The translations under genes and the position numbers were made by a program. From assembly GCF_027409185.1 (NCBI RefSeq), contig NC_084462.1, forward strand, positions 180,658,071-180,722,070: a DNA stretch of 64,000 bases, written 5' to 3'. The DNA is from Cynocephalus volans. Its lineage: Eukaryota > Chordata > Mammalia > Dermoptera > Cynocephalidae. The notes beneath the pieces were generated by a model. It was given only the letters and a program-made list of their open reading frames with translations, was not told the origin of the DNA and did no database searches. Of this stretch, positions 22,884 through 36,195 are shown piece after piece (within the stretch, counting starts at the first letter, position 1; the number at the start of each line of letters is the position of its first letter).

Positions 22884-25800
22884 TAAAAGTGAAGGGATGG
22901 AAAAAGACATACCATGCAAATGGAAACCAGAAACAAGCAGGATTGGCTATTCTTATATCAGACAAAATAGACTTTAAACCAAAAAACAAAAAGAGACAAA
23001 GAAGGCCACTATATAACGATAAAGGGATCTATCCAGCTAAAAGACATAACAGTCATAAAGATGTATGCACCCAATACTGGAGCACCCAAATATATAAAGC
23101 AAACACTCTTAGACATAAAGAAAGATATAGGACCTAGTACATAAATAGTGGGTAATCTGAACACCCCTCTCTCAATATGGGACAGATCTTCCAGGCAACA
23201 AGTCAACAAAGAGATGCAGGATTTCATCTACACCTTAGACCAACTGGACTCGACAGATATGTACAGAACATTTCACCCAACAACTAAAGAATACCCTTTC
23301 TTCTCATCAGCTCATAGTACATTCTCCAGAATAGACCACCTATTAGGTCACAAATCTAATCTAAGCAAATTTTAAAAAATTGAAATCATTCCAACAATCT
23401 TTTCAGACCACAATGGACTAAAATTGGAAATAAACAATAAGCAAAACTCTGGAAGCTATACAAATACATGGAAATTAAATAATAGGCTCCTGAATGACCT
23501 ATGGGCTGAAGAAGAAATTAAGCAGGAAATCAAAAAGTTTCTACAAACTAATAAATATAAAGATACATCAGACCAAAATCTGTGGGATACTTCAAAAGCA
23601 GTACTAAGAGGCAAATTTATTGCAATAAATGCTTACATCAAAAGAATGGAAAGACTTCAAATAAACTATCTAACACTATGCCTCAAAGAACTTGAAAAAC
23701 AACAACAATCCAAACCTAAATGTAGTAGACAGAAAGAAATAATTAAGATCAGAGCAGAACTAATTGAAATAGATACCCCCCCAAAATAGAAAAGATCAAC
23801 AAAACAAAAAGTTGGTTTTTTGAGAAGATAAATGAAATAGACAAAACATTAGCTAGGTTAACAAAAAAAAAAAAAGAAGAAGAAGAAGAAGAGAGAAGAC
23901 CCAAATTAAAAAATCAGAAATGAAAAGGGGGACATTACAACTGATACCACAGAAATACAGAGAATCATTAGAGACTATTATAAACAACTGTATGAAAACA
24001 AATATGAAAATCTGGAAGATATGGATAAGTTTCTAGACACAAACAAACTACCAAGACTGAACCAGGAAGATATAGAAAACCCGAACAGACAAATAAAAAG
24101 CAAGGATATTAAAGAGGTAATTAGCAATCTTCCAAAAAAGAAAAGTCCAGGTCTGAATGGTTTTACAGCTGAATTCTATCAAACTTTTAAAGAGTAGTTA
24201 ATACCAATTAACTATTGATATTAACTATACTATCTCCTCAAACTATTCCACACAATTGAAACAGAAGCTACTCTACCAAACTCATTCCATGAGGCCAACT
24301 TAACTGTGATACCAAAACCAGATAAAGACACAACAAAAAAAGAAAATTATAGGCCAATATCCTTGATAAACCTTGATGCTAAAATCCTCAACAAAATATT
24401 AGCAATCATAATACAGCAATATATTAAAAATATATATATACACTATGATTAAGTGGGATTCATCCCAGGGATGCAAGGATGGTTCAATATACAAAAGTCA
24501 ATAAATGTGATATAGCATATCAACAAACTCAAGGATAAAAACCATATGATTATCTCAATAGATGCTGAAAAAGCATTTGACAAAATTCAACATTCCTTCT
24601 TGATAAAGACTCTCAACAAATTAGGTATAGAAGGAAAAATCTCAACACAATAAAAGCCATTCATGACAAGACCACCCCCAGTATCATTCTGAATGGGGAA
24701 AAACTGAAGGCCTTTCCCTTAAGAACAGGAACAAGACAAGGATGTCCATTCTCACCACTTCTATTTCACATAGTACTGGAGGTACTAGCCAGAGGAAACA
24801 GGCAAGAGAAAGAAATAAAGAGAATCCAGATTGGGAAAGATGAAGTCAAACTTTCTCTATTTGCAGATGACATGATACTATATAGAGAAACCTGAAGACT
24901 CTATCAAAAAACTCCTAGAGCTGGTTAATAATTCAGTAACAATGCAGGATACAAAATAAATGCCCTCAAATCAGTAGCATTTATATACTCAAATAATGAA
25001 TTAACAGAAAAAGAAATAAAGTAAGCCCATTTATGATTATCATGAAAAAAATAAGATACCTAGGGTCAATTTAAACAAAGAGGTGAAAAACCTGTACAAT
25101 GAGAACTACAAACCACTTCTGAAAGAAATTAATGAAGACACAAAAAGATGGAAAGATATTCCATGGTCTTCCATTGGAAGAATTAACATTGTGAAAATGT
25201 CTATACTACCCAAAGTGATCTACAGATTCAATGCAATCCCTGTCAAAATACCAATGACATTCTTCACAGAAATAGAAAAAACAATCTTACCTTTCATATG
25301 GAAAAACAAAAGACCCAAATAGCCAAAGCAATCCTGAGCAAAAGAAATAAGACTGGAGGCATAACACTACCTGACCTCAAATTATACTACAAAGCTCTTG
25401 TAACCAAAACAGCATGGTACTGGTATAAAAATAGACATTAAGACCAGTGGAGTAGAATCGAGAACCCAGAAATCACTCCTCAGGCTTATAGCCATCTGAT
25501 ATTGGACAAAGGCAACAAAAACCTACATTGGGGAAAAGACTGCCTCTTCAACAAGTGGTGCTGGTAAAACTGGATATCCATATGCAGAAGAATGAAACTA
25601 GATATGCATACCTCACCATCCACTAAAATCAACTCAAAATGGATTAAAGATTTAAATATAAGACCTGAAATTATAAAATTACTAAGGGAAAATATAAGTG
25701 AAGCACTTCAGCAACTAGGTCTGGGCACAAGCTTTATGAACATGAGCCCAAAAGCACAAGTAGCAAAAGAAAATATAAACAAATGGGATTATATCAAACT

Positions 25801-26540
25801 AAAAAACTTCTGCACAACAAAGGAAGCAATCAACAGAGTGAAATGATAACCTACAGAATGGAAGAGAATTTTTGCTAACCATGCATCTGACAAGGGATTA
25901 ATATCTAGAATATATATAGAACTCAAGCAATTATACAGTAAAAAAAAAAAACAAATAACTCAATTTAAAAATAAGCAAAGGAGCTGAATAGATGTTTTTC
26001 AAATGAAGACATACAAATGGCCAACAGATACATGAAAAAATGCTCAACATCACTAGTCATCAGGTAAATGCAAATTAAAACTACATTGAGATACCACCTC
26101 ACCCCAGTTAGACTGGCTATAATCAAAAAGATGGTGAATAACAAATGCTGGCGAGGGTGTGTAGAGAAGGGAACACTCCTACACTGTTGGTGGGACTGTA
26201 AACTAGTACAACCACTATGGAAAACAGTATGGAGTTTTCTCAAACAACTACAGATAGATCTTCCATATGATCCAGCAATCCCTCTTCTGGGTATATACTC
26301 AGAGGAATGGAAATCATCATGTTGAAGGGTTGCCTGAACTCCCATGTTCATCACAGCTCTGTTTACAATAGCCAAGACATGGAACCAACCTAAATGCCCA
26401 TCAATGGATGATTGGATAAGGAAACTGTGGTATATATACGCCATGGAGTACTACTCTGCCATAAGAAAGAATGATATACTCCCATTTTCAACATGGATAA
26501 ACCTGGAGAAACTTATGTTGAGTGAAATAAGCAAAGCATA
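22884..26540 (+). pseudogene. L1 B ORF2 remainder (decayed)
   Basis: Continues at KVKGWKKTYHANGNQKQAG. It covers the rest of the endonuclease ([18 protein letters not shown]), the linker, reverse transcriptase (FADDM text near 24860) and the C-terminal Cys region: the piece 26068-26325 gives [20 protein letters not shown], with the zinc-knuckle-like cysteines and histidine. Several frameshifts and stops separate open pieces at 22853-23137, 23148-23375, 23424-23789, 25083-25322 and 25592-25846. Confidence 0.9.
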
Positions 26541-26947
26541 GAGGGGCAAATACCATATGTGGGAGCTAAAAAGAAGGAAGGAAAGAAAGACCACAGCAGT
26601 GTGTTTGTCTTATAGAGGGAGGGAACATTCCTATGGCTACATAGTGGAGTGGGGAGGAAAGGGGGAGGAGGAGAGAGGTTGGGAGATAATTGGATGGGGG
26701 TCATGGGGTACAAAATTAATTTCTGGTAATGGGTATGCTGTCAGTATGAATCTGGCCCTCACATCACAGGCACAAGGGGTGACAATTAGCTTTGTATCTC
26801 ATGAATATTCAAAAAAGGAGCAAAATAATCAACACAGGTAGGAGGATTTGGTAAACAATGAAAAGAAGTAGAATAATGTCAAATTATGTGATTAGCATTG
26901 TCTGTTGCAATGTAAAGCATTATACATTTATACATCATGTTAAAAAA

Positions 26948-29931
26948 AAAGACACAGAGACTAATAGTAAAGGGATGGAAAAATATATACCACACAAATG
27001 GAAACCAAAACAAGCAGGAGTAGCTATTCTTATATCAAATAAATAGACTTTGAATCAAAAACCATACAAAGAGACAAAGAAGGCCATTATAAAATAATAA
27101 AGGGATCTATTCAGCAAGAAGACATAGCAATCATAAATATATATGCACCCAACACCTGAGCACACAGGCATATAAAGCAAACACTATTACACCTGAAGAA
27201 AGACATAGACCCCCAATAAGGTAATAGCTGGAGACCTAAACAGATCGCTGTCTGCACTGCACAGATAATCTAGGCAACAAAACAGAGAAAATAGGATTTA
27301 AACTACACTTTAGGCCACTTGGATTTAACAGATATCTACAGAACATTTCATCCAACAACTACATAATATACATTCTTCTAATCAGCACATAAAACATTCT
27401 CCTGTATAGACCACATTATGTCAAAATAAGGTCTCAACATGTTTTGAAAAATTAAAATCATTTCAAGTATCTTTTCAGACCACAATGGATTAAAACTAGA
27501 AATCAATAACAAACAAAACTCTGGAAACTATACAAACACATGGAGATTAAACAACAGGCTCCTGAATAACCCATGGGCCCAAGAAAAATTAAACAGGAGA
27601 TCAAAAAATTTCTTGACAGTAATGAAATAAAGACACATCATACCAAAACCTGTGGGATACAGTAAAACCAATACAAAGAGGAAAGTTTATTGCAGTGAAT
27701 GTTTACATCAAAAGAATAGAAAATTTTCAAATAAACAACCTAATGTCACCCTTAATGAACAAGAAAAACAAGAACAATGCAATCCCAAAATTAGCAGATG
27801 GAAAGAAATAATTAAGATCAGATGATAACTAAATGAAATAGAGAACCAAAAAATGATACAATAGATCAATGAAACAAAAACTTGGTTTTTTCAAAATATA
27901 AAATAGACAAACCATTACCAAGGCTAACTAAAAAAAAAAAAAAAAAAAAAAAGATGAGAGAAGACCCAAATAACAAAAAATCAGAAATGAAAGAGGAGAC
28001 ATTCCAACTGATACCACAGAAATACAAAGAATCATTAGAGACTATAATAAGTAACTATATGCCAACAAATTTGAAAACCTGGCGAAAATAGGTAAATTTC
28101 TGGACACATACAAATTACCAACATTTAACCAAGAAGACATAGAATATGAACAGCCAGTAAAAAGCAACGAGATTGAAACAGTAATCAGTAGACTCCCAAT
28201 AAAGAAGGCCAAGGACCAGATGACATTGCTGCTGAATTCTACCAAACCTTTAAAGAGGAATTAATTCCAATTCTCTTCAAACTATTCCAAAAAATTGAAA
28301 CAGAGGCCATTCTCCCAAACTTATTCTGAAGACAGCATCACCTGATACCAAAACCAGACAAAGATACAACAAAAACAGAAAATTACAGGCCAATATATTT
28401 GATGAATATGGATGCAAAAATCCTCAACAAAATATTATCAAGTAGAATACAGCAACACATCAAAAAAATTGTACACCATGGTTAAGTGGGTTTCATCCCA
28501 GGAATTCATGGATGATTCAACATACACAAGTCAATAAATGTCATACACCACACCACATCAACCAAATGAAGAACAAAAACCATATAATTATCTCAATAGA
28601 CACAGAAAAAGCATTTGACAAAATTCAACATCCTTTCATGATAAAGACTCTCAGCAAATTAGGTATACAAAGAAGGTATCACAACACAATAAAAGCCACA
28701 TGTGACAAACCCACTGCCAATATCATCCTGAATGAAGAAAAGCAGAAAGCTTTTTCCTTAAGGACAGGAACAAGACCAGGATGCCCACTCTCATTACTAC
28801 TGTTTAACATAGTATTGAAAGTACTAGCCAGAGCAATGAGGTGAGAGAAAGAAATAAAGAGCATCCAGATTGGAAAAGACAAAGTCAAACTGTCCCTGTT
28901 TGCAGGTGACATGATTCTATATATAGAAAAATCTAAGAACTCTACCAAAAAACTCTTAAGCAGATAAATTATTTCAGTTGCAGGATATAAAAACATGCAA
29001 AAATCAGTAGCATTTTTATACTCCAGTAACAAACTAGCAGAAAAAGAAATCAAGAAAGCAAGCCCATTGAAAATATTCACCAAAAAAATGAAATACCTAG
29101 GAATCAGTTTGACCAAGGAGATGGAAGATTACTATGAGAACTAGAAATCACTGCTGAAAAAAAATTAAAAGAACACAAAAAGATGGAAAGACATTCCATG
29201 CTCTTGGATTGGATGAATTAACATTGTGACTATGTCCACACTACCAAAGTAATCTACAGGTTCAATGCAATTCCCATCAAAATACCAATAACATCCTTCA
29301 CATAATAATAATGCCAGAGGCATAACAGTCCCTGACTTTGAAGTACCTACAAAGCTATTGTAACCAAAACAACATGGTACTGGCATAAAAATAGACTCTC
29401 TGACTAATGGAGGAGAATAGAGAACCCAGAAATCAACCTACATACTTATAGCCAACTGATCTTTGACAAAGGCAACATAAATATACATTGGGGAAAAGAC
29501 TGCCTTTTCAATAAATGGTGCTGGGAAAACTGGAAATCCATATGCAGAAAAATGAAAGTAGACCGGTATCTCTCACCATATACCAAAATCAACTCAAGAT
29601 GGCTAAAGATTTAAATATGAGACCTGAAACTATAAAACTACTGAAAGAAAAAACAGGGAAACACTTCAGGATATAGAACTGCAGGAAGACTTTCTGAATG
29701 AAACCTCAAAAGCACAGGTAACAAAATAAAAAATAAATAAGTGGGATTATATCACACTAAAAAGCTCTGCCCAGCAAAAGTAACAATTAACAGATCAAAA
29801 AGTCGCCTTACAGAAGAGGAGAAAATATTTACAAACTATGCATCCAACAAGGGATTAATATCCATTATATACAAAGAACTCAAACAACTCAACAGTAAGA
29901 AAACAAGTAACCCAATTAAAAAATGGGCAAA
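26948..29931 (+). pseudogene. L1 A ORF2 middle part (decayed)
   Basis: Runs from the endonuclease (GWKNIY-like region, ISDHNGL-like region near 27475) through the reverse transcriptase. Open pieces include 28512-28844, with [20 protein letters not shown] and ..[12 protein letters not shown]... The R(Q)GCPLS block, usually RQG, reads RPG, and the catalytic segment near 28904 reads FAGDM rather than FADDM, losing an aspartate needed for catalysis. Several frame breaks occur. Confidence 0.85.
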
Positions 29932-29932
29932 C

Positions 29933-31589
29933 GGAGGCATTTCAAGATGGCAGTGGCTGCGGTGGTTGGCGTGGAGTAGCTGAGGTGGAAAAGGCGGCCA
30001 CTGGCCTCAGGCAGCTGGGAAACTTGTGGACCTTCCTCTTGCCATCTCTTAAGGGAGGACCGCTGCTGGTGGCCGGTCGTGGGGGGTGACCGCCACTTTG
30101 CCCTCGGCAGGAGAGGCTGCCTCATTTACAGGTAACAGCTTTGAAGTGTGGAGCAGGAAAAGAACTGTTTCTTAGCTGCAAAAGCGAGTCTCTAAACAGG
30201 GAACACGGTGCCAGGGCTGCTGTGGATGCAGCCAGGATCCCGGAGGCCGGGGCCACGCTGAAGGCGGCCAGCTGCCCTATTCAGGATTCGAGGTTTCAGG
30301 CCAGCATTAAAGAAGATTCCTGGGAGTGCCAGAGCCGTGCCGCGACTGAACAGCCCGAGGCGGCAGCAGCCGAGAACGGGGAAGGCGGCAAACCAGAGGC
30401 AGGGAGTGAGCGCCTGACCTGGCACAACCCTGTGAGTGACCCCTGGACCAGCCCTGTTTGGGGGGCTGACGCCCACCCAGCTCCCGCCAGCATCACCAGG
30501 CCACTCACCGCCCCGGGGCTGCCTCCATTTTCACAGGTGCTGGCAGCTCCACCTGGCTCGACCGTCACTGAGCCTTCCCACTTGCTTGGCCCGGTGCGGG
30601 GCATTCCAGAGCCTGTGGGCCGGCCTCCCCTCCCACTCCCTCCACGGTTCTCTGGCGGGTTGGTGGCATGGGGCATTCCCAGCCAGTGTCGGGAGGGCAA
30701 GGAAGTACGGGCGGGCCGACTGTCACTCCACCACACCCTGGACTCCGGCCCAAGGTAAACTTCCAGTTACTGGGAGGCAGATACGATCTCTGTAGCCACC
30801 AGTTTGGAAAAAAGCCTAACCAATTTCTGGTTGGGAATAGTGTGGTAGGAGAGTTCCCAGGTCCGCTTGAACCTGCCGGAGAGCTGGCTGCAGGCGGGCG
30901 CTAGACTCGGTTTATACTGGGGGGATACAAAGGTGAACAAGTCCCGAGAAAGATCTACACAGTGCTACAAAGGCACTCAGAACGACCGGTCATCTGCGCC
31001 TAGCAGAAATCTGGTAGACTTCCTGGGCGAGGCGGTGCCGAGCAGGGTCTTGAAGGCCCAGCTGATAGACAAGGGTTGCAGAAGACACGCCCCAGCCCAG
31101 CACAGTGCGCACAGAGTGGGGAGACGTGCGGCCAGGGAGGGGGAGACTCGACAGAAACCACACACCCTGTGGGGTCGCCACTGCACGATCCAACAGCCTG
31201 GGCCAGAGCACACGGAACAGGGAGAAGTCCTGCACGGGAAGTGAAAGCTCAACAGCAATCACACACCCTGTGGTACCTGATCCACCAGCCCAGCAGAGTC
31301 CAAGCTGACCAGAAAGGTGGCTCCCCGGAGAAGCCCAAGACCTGAGGCAACCACACACACAAGGCACTAGAGGCCAACTGAGCAGCCACGGAGGTAGCCA
31401 TACGAAATTGGCAACCACAGCAACATCCTAGTTAGTCATTAGTCTCAAACCGGTGGACTGTGAAACCCCCTGCCACAATGAATAAACATCAAAAAAAAAG
31501 ATACCAGAAATACAAAAAATCAAGAAAGTACACCACCAAAAGTTAATAAATCTCAAACTCTAGATCCTATAGAACAAGAAGCCCTTGAA
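29933..31589 (+). promoter_or_regulatory. Y2 L1 5' UTR / internal promoter region
   Basis: GC- and CpG-rich leader of about 1.65 kb. CAAGATGGC at 29943-29951 matches the YY1 core that positions transcription start in human L1; an active L1 5' UTR acts as an internal RNA polymerase II promoter. The part from about 30655 on is shared with Y1 (16508-17460). The leader has long open frames on both strands, including 30141-30758 (+) and 30990-31418 (-), discussed under findings. Confidence 0.75.
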
Positions 31590-32183
31590 ATGACTGACAA
31601 GGAATTTCGAGTGATAATTCTAAGGAAACTGAATGAGATACAAGAAAACACAACTAGACATCATGATGAAATGAGGAAAAGTATACAGGATCTGAAAGAG
31701 GAAATGTACAAAGAAATCAATGTCCTGAAAAAAAATGTAGCAGAACTTGCTGAACTGAAGAAGTTATTCAGCGAAATAAAAAACACAATGGAGAGTTTAA
31801 CCAGCAGGCTTGTCGAAGTTGAAGAGAGAATCTCTGAACTTGAAGATGGGCTGTTTGAAATAACACAAGCAGACAAAAAGAAAGAATCAAGGACATTGAA
31901 GAAAATCTGAGAGAGATATCAGACAACCTTAAGCGCTCAAATATCCGAGTCATGGGTATTCCAGAAGGGGAGGAAAATGGAGATTCCATTGAAAACATAT
32001 TCAACAAAATAGTGGCAGAAAACTTGCCAGCCAAGAATACTCTACCCTGCAAGGCTATCCTTCCAAAATGAAGGGGAAATAGTATATTTCTCAGACAAAC
32101 AAAAACTGTGGGAGTTCACTACCACAAGACCACCCTTACAAGAAATCCTCGAGGGAGTACTGGGTTTGGTTCCTGAAAAATAA
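31590..32183 (+). pseudogene. L1 Y2 ORF1, frameshifted and internally deleted
   Basis: Opens with MTDKEFRVIILRKLNEIQEN and the coiled coil (SIQDLKEEMYKEINVLKKN..) as in Y1. A short deletion near 31886 (KKKES versus KKKEKRIKD in Y1) shifts the frame, ending at 31910. Further on, about 269 bp present in Y1 (about 18158-18426) are missing, joining ENL directly to the PAKNTLPCKA-type sequence in the shifted frame and removing the RRM end and most of the C-terminal domain. The earlier ATG at 31478 is out of frame because of an A9 run. Non-functional as a chaperone. Confidence 0.9.
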
Positions 32184-32370
32184 CTACCACTGCCATAAAA
32201 ACCCAAGAAAAATCAATACCCACTGGTATAATAAAAATGGCAATCATGAAGAGAAAACAAGCAAACAAAAATGCTATCTACAACCTAAGGAACCAACAAA
32301 CAAAGAAACCAAACAGTAAATCAGAAAGCAAGGAACAAAAGACATCTAAGACAACCAAACAACCAATAAA

Positions 32371-35300
32371 ATGCTAGGAATAAATCAACACCTTTCAATA
32401 ACAACTCTTAATGTAAAAGGCTTAAATTCCCCAATAAAAAGACACAGACTGGCTGACTGGATCAAAAAGCAGGACCCAACTATATGCTGCCTACAAGAGA
32501 CCCACCTCACCCATAAAGATTCACACAGACTAAGAGTGAAAGGATGGAAAAAGATTTACCATGCAAAGAGAAAAGAAAAACGAGCTGGAGTAGCTATTCT
32601 TATATCTGACAAAATAGACTTTAAACTAAAAACCATAAAAAGAGACAATGAGGGACACTACTTAATGATAAAAGGACTGATCCATCAAGAAGACATAACA
32701 ATCATAAATATGTACGCACCCAATGTTGGAGCAGCCAGATTTATAAAACAAACTCTATTAGACCTAAAGAAGGAAATAGACACTAATACCATAATAGCAG
32801 GGGACCTGAACACCCCACTGTCAATATTAGACAGATCATCTAGGCAAAGAATCAGAGAAATGCGAGATCTAAACAAGACTCTAGACCAATTGGAATTGGC
32901 AGATATCTACAGAACATTCCACCCAACAACCTCAGAATATTCATTCTTCTCATCAGCACATGGATCATTCTCCAGGATAGATCACATGTTAGGTCACAAA
33001 TCAAGTCTCAATAAATTTTAAAAAATTGGAATTATCTCATGTATCTTCTCAGACCACAATGGATTAAAACTAGAAATTAATAACAAACGAAACTCTGGAA
33101 ACTATACAAACACATGGAAATTAAACAGCATTCTACTCAATGACATATGGGTCCAAGAAGAAATCAAGCAGAAAATCAAAAAATTTATTGAAACTAATGA
33201 AAACAATGATACATCATACCAAAACCTGTGGGATACTGCAAAAGCAGTATTGAGGGGGAAATTTATTGCATTAAACGCTCACTTCAGAAGAATGGAAAGA
33301 TGGCAAGTGAACAACCTAACACTTCACCTTAAAGAACTAGAAAAACAAGAACAATCCAAACCTAAAGTTAGCAGACGGAAAGAAATCATTAAGATCAGAG
33401 CAGAACTGAATGAAATTGAAAACCAAAAAACAATTCAAAAGATCAACGAATCAAAAAGTTGGTTTTTTGAAAAGATAAATAAAATTGACAGACCATTAGC
33501 ATGGCTAACAAAAAAAAGAAGAGAGGAGACTCAAATAACAAAAATTAGGAATGAAAAAGGCGATATTACAACTGATTCATCTGAAATACAAGGAATCATT
33601 CGAGACTACTATAAACAACTATACACCAACAAATCGGAAAATCTGGAGGACACGGATCAATTTCTGGACACACACAATCTCCCAAAACTGAACCGTGAAG
33701 ACGTAGAAAATTTGAACAGACCAATAACAATAAAGGAGATTGAAGCTGTTACCAGAAGGCTCCCAACAAAGAAAAGCCCAGGACCAGATGGATTCACAGC
33801 AGAATTTTACCAAACATTCAAAGAGGAATTGACACCGATTCTTTACAAACTATTCCAAAAGATTGAAACGGACGCAAATCTCCCAAACTCATTCTATGAA
33901 GCAAACATCATCCTGATGCCATAACCAGGTAAAGATATAACCAAAAAAGAAAACTACAGGCCGATATCCTTGATGAATAAGGATGCAAAAATCCTCACTA
34001 AAATATTAGCAAACAGAATACAGCAACATATACGAAAAATTATTCATCACGATCAAGTGGGATTCATCCCAGGGATGCAAGGTTGGTTCAACATATGCAA
34101 ATCAATAAATGTGATACACCATATTAATAAACTCAAACACAAGGACCATATGATCATCTCTATAGATGCTGAAAAAGCATTTGATAAAGTTCAGCACTCA
34201 TTCATGACAAAGACCCTCTATAAGTTAGGTATAGAGGGAAAGTATCTCAACATAATTAAAGGCATATATGCCAAACCCACTGCCAATATCATCCTGAATG
34301 GGCAAAAGCTGATAGCTTTTCCTTTAAGAACAGGAACTAGACAAGGATGCCCACTCTCACCACTCCTATTCAACATAGTGTTGGAAGTACTAGCCAGAGC
34401 AATCAGAGAAGAGAAGGAAATAAAGGGCATCCAGATTGGAAAAGATGAAGTCAAACTGTCCCTGCTTGCAGATGACATGATCCTATATATCGAACAGCCT
34501 AAAACCTCTACAAAAAAACTACTGGAATTGATAAATGATTTCAGCACAGTAGCAGGATACAAAATCAACAAACAAAAATCAGTAGCATTTCTTTTCTCCA
34601 ATAGTGAACACGCAGAACGAGAAATCAAGAAAGCCTGCCCATTTACAATAGCCATCAAAAAAATAAAATACTTAGGAATTGAGTTAACCAAGGAGGTGAA
34701 AAATCTCTGTAATGAGAACTACAAACCACTGCTGAGAGAAATTAGAGAGGATACAAGAAGATGGAAAGATATTCCATGCTCTTGGATTGGAAGAAACAAC
34801 ATAGTGAAAATGTCCATACTACCCAAAGTGATATACAAATTCAATGCAATCCCCATCAAAATTCCAAAGACATTTTTCTCAGAAATGGAAAAAACTATCC
34901 AGACATTTATATGGAACAATAAAAGACCACGCATAGCCAAAGCAATGCTGAGCAAAAAAACTAAAGCTGGAGGCATAACACTACCTGACTTTAAGCTATA
35001 CTACAAAGCTATAATAACCAAAACAGTATGGTACTGGCATAAAAACAGACACACTGACCAGTGGAATAGAATAGAGAATCCAGAAATCAACTCACACACG
35101 TACGTCCATCTGATCTTTGACAAAGGCACCAAGCCTATTCACTGGGGAAGGGATTGTCTCTTCAGCAAATGGTGCTGGGATAACTGGATATCCATATGCA
35201 GGAGAATGAAACTAGATCCATACCTCTCACCGTATACTAAAATCAACTCAAAATGGATTAAGGATTTAAATATACACCCTGAAACAATAAAACTTCTTAA

Positions 35301-36195
35301 AGAAAACATAGGAGAAACACTTCAGGAAATAAGACTGGACACAGACTTCATGAATATGACCCCAAAAGCATGGGCAACCAAAGGAAAAATAAACAAATGG
35401 GATTATATCAAACTAAAAAGCTTCTGCACAGCAAAAGAAACAATTAACAGAGTTAAAAGACAACCAACAGAGTGGGAGAAAATATTTGCAAAATATACAT
35501 CTGACAAAGGAGTAATATCCAGAATATATAAGGAACTCAAACAACTTTACAAGAGGAAAACAAGCAACCCAATTAAAAAATGGGCAAAAGAGCTAAGCAG
35601 GCATTTCTCTAAGGAAGATATACAAATGGCCAACAGACATATGAAAAAATGCTCAACATCACTCAGCATCTGGGAAATGCAAATCAAAACCACACTGAGA
35701 TACCATCTAACCCCAGTTAGGATGGCTAAAATCCAAAAGATTTTGAACGATCAAGGCTGGCGAGGTTGCGGAGAAAAAGGAACTCTCATACATTGTTGGT
35801 GGGACTGCAAAATGGTGCAGCCTTTATGGAAAATGGTATGGAGGTTCCTCAAACAATTGCAGATAGATCTACCATACGACCCAGCCATCCCACTGTTGGG
35901 AATATACCCAGAGGAATGGAAATCATCATGTCGAAGGTATACCTGTTCCCCAATGTTCATCGCAGCACTCTTTACAATAGCCAAGAGTTGGAACCAGCCC
36001 AAATGTCCATCATCAGATGAGTGGATACGGAAAATGTGGTACATCTACACAATGGAATACTACTCGGCTATAAAAACGAATGAAATACTGCCATTTGCAA
36101 CAACATGGATGGACCTTGAGAGAATTATATTAAGTGAAACAAGTCAGGCACAGAAAGAGAAATACCACATGTTCTCACTTATTGGTGGGAGCTAA
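32371..36195 (+). pseudogene. L1 Y2 ORF2, two premature stops
   Basis: Same length as Y1 ORF2 (1275 codons including stop) and one continuous frame, but TAA at 33019-33021 (codon 217, just before the SDH catalytic motif of the endonuclease) and TAA at 33922-33924 (codon 518, just before the reverse-transcriptase core). The catalytic motif reads LADDM rather than FADDM (34465-34476). The first cysteine of the C-terminal Cys region is Gly ([11 protein letters not shown]; codon 35755-35757), where Y1 has CWRGCG. Y1's KKRRE deletion is absent here, so the two copies decayed independently. Confidence 0.94.

Larger units (their letters stand above)
14882..26947 (+). mobile_element. L1 'B', near full length, split by young L1 Y1
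   Basis: A 5' UTR (from about 14882: CAGCAGAACCACATGGC), ORF1 remnant (about 15210-16120), ORF2 start (16331) to the break at 16507, resumption at 22884, the remaining ORF2 to about 26540, then a 3' UTR and A9 tail ending at 26950. It is flanked by AAAGACACA in host L1 A (14873-14881 and 26948-26956). It is more decayed than Y1, consistent with being the older insertion. Confidence 0.9.
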
